Part shown: one piece after another, positions 6,974-10,759 of the stretch
Numbering within the stretch: position 1 is the stretch's first letter
Layout of the letters: each line of letters opens with the position of its first letter
Assembly (NCBI GenBank): GCA_028869325.1
Contig: JAGWST010000478.1
Coordinates: forward strand, 1 to 10,759
Length of the DNA: 10,759 nt
Direction of reading: 5' to 3'
Source of the DNA: a bacterium
Lineage (GTDB): Bacteria; Vulcanimicrobiota; Vulcanimicrobiia; Vulcanimicrobiales; SCRA01
Program-made: the position numbers and the translations under genes
The notes under the pieces: model-generated
Database searches by the model: none
What the model was told of the DNA's origin: nothing
Seen by the model: only the letters and a program-made list of their open reading frames with translations

Positions 6974-7531
6974 GTGAGCCGCCGCCTTCGCGCCCTCGTG
7001 CCGCTAGCCGCGTTGGTCCTTGCCTTCTACCTGGCGTACTTCGCCGTCCACCATCGGCAGATGCTCGAGGCGTGGCTGATCGATGCGGGGCCGCTGGGGC
7101 CGCTGCTCTCGATCGCCGTCTATATTGGCCTAGTGAGCTCGCCGTTCGTCTCCTCGGATATCATGGCGCTGCTCAACGGCGCGATCTTCGGCTTTTGGGA
7201 AGGGGCTCTGCTCAACTGCGTGGGCATCATGCTGGGCGCCGTGAGCACCTACCTCATCGCGCGCCGGACGGGGGAGTTTCTCGATATCCACGAGGACTTG
7301 GAGAAGCTGCCGCCGTGGATCAAGCGCCTGCCCGTCGGCTCTCCGCTCTTCCTGCTGGGCCTGCGCATCGTCCCCTGGATCGGCGGCACCATCGCCAACA
7401 ACGTCGCGGGCTTCTACAAGATCTCGATCTTTCGCCACCTGTGGACCACGGCCGTCGTCGCCCTCCCCGTGGCGATCTTCTTTGCCTATGTGGGCCACCG
7501 GGCGGCCGGCTTCATCGCCATCGCACGGTAG
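6974..7531 (+). CDS. TVP38/TMEM64 (VTT, DedA-like) family membrane protein
   Basis: A 185-aa polytopic membrane protein. A first membrane span (about residues 8-26) is followed by the VTT core: LLNGAIFGFWEGALLNCVGIMLGAVSTYLIARRTG in one re-entrant/membrane block, then FLLGLRIVPWIGGTIANNVAGFYKIS, and a last pair of hydrophobic segments ending in FAYVGHRAAG. The G-x-FG-x-x-x-G and R-I-x-P...N...AG pattern is typical of the TVP38/DedA superfamily. Some members flip polyprenyl-phosphate or phospholipids; the role of this member is not known. Start is GTG at 6974, with no strong ribosome site and no in-frame ATG upstream. It is divergent from ppk1 (83 nt between the ppk1 ATG and this start) and converges on a small membrane-protein gene. 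Confidence 0.85.
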   Translation: MSRRLRALVPLAALVLAFYLAYFAVHHRQMLEAWLIDAGPLGPLLSIAVYIGLVSSPFVSSDIMALLNGAIFGFWEGALLNCVGIMLGAVSTYLIARRTGEFLDIHEDLEKLPPWIKRLPVGSPLFLLGLRIVPWIGGTIANNVAGFYKISIFRHLWTTAVVALPVAIFFAYVGHRAAGFIAIAR

Positions 7532-7550
7532 AGCGAACGGGCGTTCGCTC
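7531..7550. terminator. Perfect hairpin over two convergent stop codons
   Basis: GAGCGAAC (7531-7538), loop GGGC, and GTTCGCTC (7543-7550) form an exact 8-bp stem. The arms contain the last base of the VTT gene's TAG and most of the TGA of the opposing small gene. The position fits a bidirectional terminator or a 3'-end stabiliser for both transcripts. No T-tract follows on either strand, so a canonical intrinsic terminator is not shown. Confidence 0.5.
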
Positions 7551-7791
7551 ATGCCTTGGGGGCGCCACGGGAGGCGTCGGAGGCCTCCTGCAAGGGTATC
7601 TCGCGGTAAGGCAACAAATCCCCGGGCGGTAGGTTCTTGGCATGGCGGGCCGCCATTCGGGCAGCGCGCCGCTTGAGATGCTCACGAAGCCAAATCCCGC
7701 CGACCGCCACGACCAGGCCGATCGCGTACGCGAAGATGAGCACAAGGGTCAGGGGCGAACCAGGGTCGTGAGGACGGATCAAGCCAAGCAT
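7549..7791 (-). CDS. Small single-span membrane protein, unknown function
   Basis: An 80-aa protein not assigned to any family. It has a short polar start (MLGLIRPHDPGSP) and one clear membrane segment (LTLVLIFAYAIGLVVAVGGIWL, residues about 15-36). A strongly basic stretch follows (REHLKRRAARMAARHAK), then a proline-rich polar tail. By the positive-inside rule the basic tail should be cytoplasmic and the N-terminus outside. The ATG at 7791 is preferred over the one at 7809 because GGAGAGGAGG lies directly upstream (7792-7801), giving a GGAG about 6 nt from the start. It converges on the VTT gene with the shared hairpin and diverges from the 61-aa gene. The membrane segment and strong ribosome site make it more than a shadow frame, but no homology is recognised. 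Confidence 0.55.
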   Translation of the reverse strand: MLGLIRPHDPGSPLTLVLIFAYAIGLVVAVGGIWLREHLKRRAARMAARHAKNLPPGDLLPYREIPLQEASDASRGAPKA

Positions 7792-7864
7792 CCTCCTCTC
7801 CAGGACCATCCCCGAGCCGGGACAAGTTGCGCCCAGCTCAGTGAATAAGGAAGATCACAGAAGC

Positions 7865-8050
7865 ATGGCCGAGGCCGGAACATTTCCCACCACCCTGATC
7901 GGGCGCCGCCGTTACGTCGCATCGGTCTCCGACGCCGACGGCCGAAAATGGACGGTCTGCGTCGAGGGCCGGTCGAAGGACGAGGCGCGCGGCGCCGTGG
8001 AGCCGATGCTCCGCACCGGCGAGACCTTGCACGGAATCGCCGAGCAGTAA
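7865..8050 (+). CDS. Small hypothetical protein (61 aa)
   Basis: A 61-aa soluble protein with no family recognised. The pattern IGRRRYVASVSDADGRKWTVCVEGR suggests two beta strands joined by a DADG turn. SKDEARGAVEPMLRTGE follows as a likely helix, giving a small beta-beta-alpha layout. ATG 7865 is chosen; AAGGAAG (7847-7853) sits 11 nt upstream, a little far but the only purine-rich site. A GTG at 7841 would add eight residues with no ribosome site. It lies 13 nt before the glycosyltransferase start, which itself lacks a ribosome site, so the two are probably transcribed together and perhaps translationally coupled. Codon pattern (G/C in third positions) matches the neighbours. Confidence 0.55.
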   Translation: MAEAGTFPTTLIGRRRYVASVSDADGRKWTVCVEGRSKDEARGAVEPMLRTGETLHGIAEQ

Positions 8051-8063
8051 CCCGCTCCCCATC

Positions 8064-9224
8064 ATGAGGCGGAGAATCCTCTTCCTGATCTCCGACAGCG
8101 GCGGCGGCCATCGCGCCGGCGCCGAGGCTATCGCAGCGGCGCTCGCCGAGCGTCCGGATGCCGAGGCGCTCGAGTACCGCATCGAGGATGCGCTGGTCCA
8201 GTGCCGCTTTCCGTTGAGCGCGCTCAACACCGGGTACCACCTAGCGCTGAAGTACGGGCCTTTCGTCTACGGCGCCCTCTACCACGCCACCAACGGCGAG
8301 CGCCGCTACCGCACGCTGGTCGAGAGCTGCACCTCGCTCTACCGCCACGCGCTGATGCGCCTCCTGCGCTCGTACAGTCCGGACGTGATCGTCTCGGTCC
8401 ATCCGTTGCTGAATCATGTGGCGTTGCGCGCCCGGGCCGAGGTCGGCAGCCGAGCCCCGGTGCTGACCGTCATCACGGACCTCGGGCGGGTACACGCGGG
8501 CTGGATCGCCCCCGCCGCGGACGCCATCGTGGTTCCGTCGGCCGAGGTGCGCAGCGTAGCGATCGAGCGTGGCGTCTCGCCCCAGAAGGTCCACCTGCTC
8601 GGCCACCCCGTGCATCCGCGCTTCGCCGACTACGACGAGTCGCGCCAAGAGATCCGGCACCGCCTCGCGCTTCCGCAGGAGCGCCAGGTGGTGCTGCTGA
8701 TGGCCGGCGGCGAGGGCGGCGGCAAGCTCTCCCGCATCGCCGATGCGATCGGCACGGCTGGTTTGAAGAACGCCCACGTCGTCGTCTGCACGGGGCGCAA
8801 CGAAACCCTCAAAGAGCGTCTCGACGAGGCCCGTTCCGCCTTCGACGTGCCGATGACGGTGCTCGGCTTTACCAGCGAGGTTCCCGCGCTGATGCGCGCC
8901 GCGGATCTTCTGGTGACCAAAGCAGGGCCTGGCGCGATCGCCGAGGCGTGCGTCGCCGCCGTCCCCATGATCGTCTACGACTATGTCCCCGGCCAGGAGC
9001 GCGGCAACATCGATCACGTCCTGCGCACCGGCATCGGCGAGGTCACGCTATCGGTCACGCAGACGGTGCGCGCCGTGCAGCGGCTGCTCCGCGATCCGCG
9101 CCGCCTAGAGCGAATGCGCGAGTGCGAGCGGCGGATCGCCCGCCCGCAGGCCTCGCGGCAGATCGCGGATCTGGTGATCGGCTTCGCCGGCATCCGGCAG
9201 CGTCAGCTCGCCGCCGCCCGCTGA
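8064..9224 (+). CDS. MGDG synthase/UgtP-like diacylglycerol glycosyltransferase (GT28)
   Basis: A 386-aa GT-B glycosyltransferase of family GT28, like plant MGDG synthase and Bacillus UgtP. These add a sugar from a UDP donor to diacylglycerol at the cytoplasmic membrane face. The N-terminal acceptor domain opens with ILFLISDSGGGHRAGAEAI, with GGGH at 13-16, the lipid/acceptor loop signature. TVITDLGRVHAGWI (135-148) is typical of the MGDG-synthase N-domain. The C-terminal nucleotide-sugar domain has VVLLMAGGEGGGK (209-221), GFTSEVPALM and TKAGPGAIAEA (285-295). PMIVYDYVPGQERGN (301-315) closely resembles the donor-binding block of MGDG synthases. No Shine-Dalgarno is seen, but the start gives the expected immediate ILFLIS strand. 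Sugar identity (glucose or galactose) and number added cannot be told. It follows the 61-aa gene by 13 nt; its stop is 1 nt from that of the opposing DUF1059 gene. Confidence 0.88.
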   Translation: MRRRILFLISDSGGGHRAGAEAIAAALAERPDAEALEYRIEDALVQCRFPLSALNTGYHLALKYGPFVYGALYHATNGERRYRTLVESCTSLYRHALMRLLRSYSPDVIVSVHPLLNHVALRARAEVGSRAPVLTVITDLGRVHAGWIAPAADAIVVPSAEVRSVAIERGVSPQKVHLLGHPVHPRFADYDESRQEIRHRLALPQERQVVLLMAGGEGGGKLSRIADAIGTAGLKNAHVVVCTGRNETLKERLDEARSAFDVPMTVLGFTSEVPALMRAADLLVTKAGPGAIAEACVAAVPMIVYDYVPGQERGNIDHVLRTGIGEVTLSVTQTVRAVQRLLRDPRRLERMRECERRIARPQASRQIADLVIGFAGIRQRQLAAAR

Positions 9225-9225
9225 C

Positions 9226-9417
9226 CTACCCCTCGTCGCGCATCGCCCCCCGGAGCGCCTCGACCAGCGCCTGATCGTCCTTGTGACCGTGACTCGCGAC
9301 GGCGTGCTGCCGTGCGACGGTGAGGACCTCCTCCTCGGTGCCCGCGATCGTCAGCGAGCACTGCGTCTCACTCGGGAACCAGCGGCAATCGATCATCTTA
9401 CGGGTTGCGCTTACCAT
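9226..9417 (-). CDS. DUF1059 family small protein
   Basis: A 63-aa protein that matches the DUF1059 pattern almost throughout: MIDCRWFPSETQCSLTIAGT, then EEEVLTVARQHAVASHGHKD and a short acidic helix. Two cysteines (CRW and QCS) and the histidine cluster QHAVASHGH are the conserved polar residues and suggest metal or redox chemistry; this is unproven for the family. The start at 9417 is supported by a strong GGAGGAG (9423-9429) 5 nt upstream. A longer frame from 9555 would add a non-conserved Arg/Pro-rich leader over the divergent promoter region and is rejected. It is convergent with the glycosyltransferase and divergent from the LuxR-type regulator. Confidence 0.85.
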   Translation of the reverse strand: MVSATRKMIDCRWFPSETQCSLTIAGTEEEVLTVARQHAVASHGHKDDQALVEALRGAMRDEG

Positions 9418-9550
9418 GGCGTCTCCTCCGTTGCTTTGCGTCTTCGGCTCACCCGCTGGCGCCTGTCTGCCGGGCCCCTCGCGTGCCGGCGCGGCCCGTG
9501 GATCTTCGGCGAACGATCGCGTGTGACTCGTTCCGTATGGGGAAAAAGCG

Positions 9551-9556
9551 TACAAT
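9551..9556 (+). promoter_or_regulatory. Candidate -10 box (TACAAT) for the luxR-type gene
   Basis: TACAAT differs from the sigma-70 consensus TATAAT at one base and lies in an AT-richer patch of an otherwise GC-rich sequence, about 47 nt before the regulator's ATG. No good -35 hexamer sits 16-18 nt upstream (TCGTTC at 9528-9533 is the closest), so the call is tentative. Confidence 0.35.
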
Positions 9557-9575
9557 CGGTGCAGCGCGTTGGCAA

Positions 9576-9591
9576 TACGCCGTTCGGCGTA
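9576..9591. promoter_or_regulatory. Perfect 16-bp palindrome before the luxR-type gene
   Basis: TACGCCG-TT-CGGCGTA is an exact inverted repeat with 7-bp arms. It lies about 20 nt after the candidate -10 box and directly abuts the AGGGA ribosome site at 9591-9595, 11 nt before the ATG. As DNA it could be an operator for autoregulation, since GerE/LuxR domains bind palindromes of about this size. As RNA it could form a tight hairpin that limits access to the ribosome site. Confidence 0.5.
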
Positions 9592-9602
9592 GGGACTGCT
9601 TG

Positions 9603-10370
9603 ATGGGCCTTCTATCCTACGCAGATTACCATGCGATCCTGTGGACGATCGAGGAGCTCTACCGCGCGCGGCGCCGCGACGGCGCGCAGCTCGCCATGCT
9701 GGAGCGGATCAACGCGCTGATCCCGTGCGACGTCGGCTCGATCAACGCCGTCGACCCCATTCGGCGACGCGTGATCTCGTACGATCTGCCGCCGGGCATC
9801 TATCGCTCGTGCGGAGTCCAGCTCGCGCTCGAAGCCCATATCACGGAGCACCCGGTGGTTGCGCGTTACCTCTTGGAGCCGCAGACCACCGTGCTGCGCA
9901 TCAGCGACGTTCTCTCGCAGCGCCATTTCGCGGAGACCGCGCTCTACCGCGAATTCTACGCCAAGCTCGGCCTCTCTCACGAGCTGACGGGTGTTCTTCC
10001 GGGCGGCGCCGCGGGAGTGTTGATGGTCGCGCTGGAGCGCGCCACGGGCGACTTCAGCGAGCGTGACCGCGACGTGCTGGCGCTGATCCTGCCGCATGTC
10101 GGCGAGGCCTCTGCCGAGGCACTGCTGGCCGAGTGCCGGCGGGCCGAAGCGGACGCCCCCGCAGGCTCGGCGCGCTTGACGGAGCGCGAGAGCGACGTGT
10201 TGAGCCTGGTGGCGGGCGGAGCCACGAACCGCAGGATCGCGGAGCGGCTGGGCATCTCCGCCCGCACGGTGCAGAAGCACCTGGAGCACGTGTACGAGAA
10301 GCTCAACGTGCGCACACGCACCGCCGCCGTGGTAACGGCCAACCGCACGCTCAGCTCGCTCCGGCTCTAG
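9603..10370 (+). CDS. LuxR-type transcriptional regulator with GAF-like sensor region
   Basis: A 255-aa regulator. The C-terminal GerE/LuxR helix-turn-helix spans about residues 191-245: LTERESDVLSLVAGGATNRRIAERLG, then SARTVQKHLEHVYEKLNV, with the usual recognition helix. The N-terminal 180 residues (INALIPCDVGSINAVDP, later LTGVLPGGAAGVLMVALER, then DFSERDRDVLALILPHVGEA) look like a GAF-type ligand or signal domain common in stand-alone LuxR regulators. It has no receiver Asp pattern, so it is not a classic response regulator. The signal is unknown. ATG 9603 is preferred: AGGGA lies 7 nt upstream, while the earlier ATG at 9537 falls upstream of the -10 box and palindrome. It is divergent from DUF1059, a plausible target, and convergent with the hydrolase. 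Confidence 0.87.
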   Translation: MGLLSYADYHAILWTIEELYRARRRDGAQLAMLERINALIPCDVGSINAVDPIRRRVISYDLPPGIYRSCGVQLALEAHITEHPVVARYLLEPQTTVLRISDVLSQRHFAETALYREFYAKLGLSHELTGVLPGGAAGVLMVALERATGDFSERDRDVLALILPHVGEASAEALLAECRRAEADAPAGSARLTERESDVLSLVAGGATNRRIAERLGISARTVQKHLEHVYEKLNVRTRTAAVVTANRTLSSLRL

Positions 10371-10399
10371 CAGGTTGCGGAACCCCCCGTTACCGGCCG

Positions 10400-10759
10400 C
10401 TAGTAGAGGGTGCCCTTGCCGGTCCTCGCCCAGAGCGCCTCATCGGCAGCCGCCCAACGCTCGAAGCCCCCCGCTTGCGCCGCGACTTGCGCCCCCCACT
10501 CCGCGGCCTGTCGCTGCATCGCAGCGGCCGCCTTCGGGTCGGTGATCGCCGCGGCGGCGATCGTCGAGACCCTGCCGTACAGTCGAATGATGTCGTCGTC
10601 GCGGGAGTGCGGAGAGTGCGCCGAGTTCGTCAGCAGCACCACGATCGTCCGCGTCGCGGGATCGACCCACAGGTCGCAGCCCGTCGATCCCTCGTGCCCG
10701 AAGCCGCCGTAGCCGAAGATCTCTCCGCGGTTGGAGGAAAACGTGGTCGCCTCATCCCA
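10400..10759 (-). CDS. Serine beta-lactamase-family hydrolase, C-terminal part (5' end outside window)
   Basis: The last 119 residues of a class C beta-lactamase-like serine hydrolase (PF00144 type); the start and the SxxK nucleophile motif lie beyond the window. Seen: IFGYGGFGHEGSTG followed by LWVDPATRTIVVLLTNSAH, the conserved C-terminal block that carries the third active-site motif (KTG/HTG). Here the motif reads HEG, with Glu where Thr or Ser is usual. After it come a helix (DDDIIRLYGRVSTIAAAAI) and an Ala-rich tail ending in GKGTLY. The family includes esterases, D-aminopeptidases and penicillin-binding-protein-like enzymes, so resistance should not be assumed. Its stop lies 29 nt from that of the LuxR-type gene, convergent. 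Confidence 0.85.
   Translation of the reverse strand, partial: WDEATTFSSNRGEIFGYGGFGHEGSTGCDLWVDPATRTIVVLLTNSAHSPHSRDDDIIRLYGRVSTIAAAAITDPKAAAAMQRQAAEWGAQVAAQAGGFERWAAADEALWARTGKGTLY

Larger units (their letters stand above)
9418..9602. promoter_or_regulatory. Divergent intergenic region DUF1059 / luxR-type gene
   Basis: This 185-nt stretch separates the starts of two divergent genes and must carry both promoters. It holds the DUF1059 ribosome site (9423-9429), a locally AT-rich segment (about 9537-9556) with a -10-like box, a 16-bp palindrome and the regulator's ribosome site AGGGA (9591-9595). I could not identify a convincing promoter for DUF1059. Confidence 0.6.

Noticed and set aside
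5601..6977. 458-codon open frame on the + strand antisense to ppk1
   Set aside because: The opposite strand encodes an intact PPK1 with all motifs; this frame has no recognisable domain and is a GC-driven shadow.
8201..9274. 357-codon + strand frame over the glycosyltransferase
   Set aside because: Low-complexity Arg/Ala-rich translation overlapping a clear GT28 gene; shadow frame.
9418..9555. Longer DUF1059 start at 9555
   Set aside because: The added 46 residues match nothing in the family and cross the divergent promoter region; ATG 9417 has a strong GGAGGAG.
9405..9602. Longer LuxR-type start at 9405 or 9537
   Set aside because: Both would lie upstream of the candidate -10 box and palindrome and would add non-conserved residues; ATG 9603 has AGGGA at 7 nt.
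10371..10399. Terminator between the LuxR-type and hydrolase genes
   Set aside because: The 29 nt contain a C-run and GC-rich ends but no stem of useful length and no T-tract.

Overview
This is a compact, GC-rich bacterial window of about 10.8 kb with almost no intergenic space. It uses ATG, GTG and probably near-cognate start codons, and many gene ends overlap. Nothing in it fixes the phylum. The mix of a SUI1-family fragment, an EVE protein, an MGDG-synthase-like glycosyltransferase, EgtD, polyphosphate kinase and a GAF-like/LuxR regulator would fit a high-GC soil or environmental lineage (Chloroflexota, Eremiobacterota or Actinomycetota-like). That placement is only an inference.

Left part, + strand (1-3821). 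A very short SUI1 (YciH/eIF1-like) C-terminal reading frame is followed by a stand-alone EVE-domain protein. Then comes a complete four-gene quaternary-amine-type ABC importer of the OpuC/OsmF-YehWXYZ kind, in the order permease, substrate-binding protein, ATPase, permease. These genes are tightly packed: two junctions overlap (25 and 4 nt), one has a 15-nt gap, and the first permease runs into the EVE gene. The first permease has no ATG/GTG/TTG at its expected N-terminus.

Middle part, - strand (3799-6890). Polyphosphate kinase (ppk1) is translationally coupled, by a 4-nt GTGA overlap, to egtD, the histidine trimethyltransferase that makes hercynine for ergothioneine synthesis. The 3' end of egtD overlaps the 3' end of the transporter operon tail-to-tail by 23 nt. 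Hercynine and ergothioneine are themselves betaines (trimethylammonium compounds), and ergothioneine importers of the related EgtUV type are known. The pairing of a betaine-type importer with egtD is therefore the most interesting functional hint in the window. No EgtB, EgtE or EanB gene is visible here.

Right part (6974-10759). A VTT/DedA-like membrane protein reads rightward and converges on a small single-span membrane protein gene, with a perfect hairpin over both stop codons. Divergent from the latter is a 61-aa unknown protein plus an MGDG-synthase/UgtP-like glycolipid glycosyltransferase. That gene converges, with 1 nt between stops, on a DUF1059 small protein. Divergent from DUF1059 is a LuxR-type regulator with a candidate -10 box and a perfect 16-bp palindrome just before its ribosome-binding site. 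The window ends inside the C-terminal part of a serine beta-lactamase-like hydrolase on the - strand.

No RNA genes, CRISPR arrays, insertion sequences or attachment sites were recognised, and no gene-free stretch exceeds 300 bases; the longest is the 185-nt divergent region 9418-9602.
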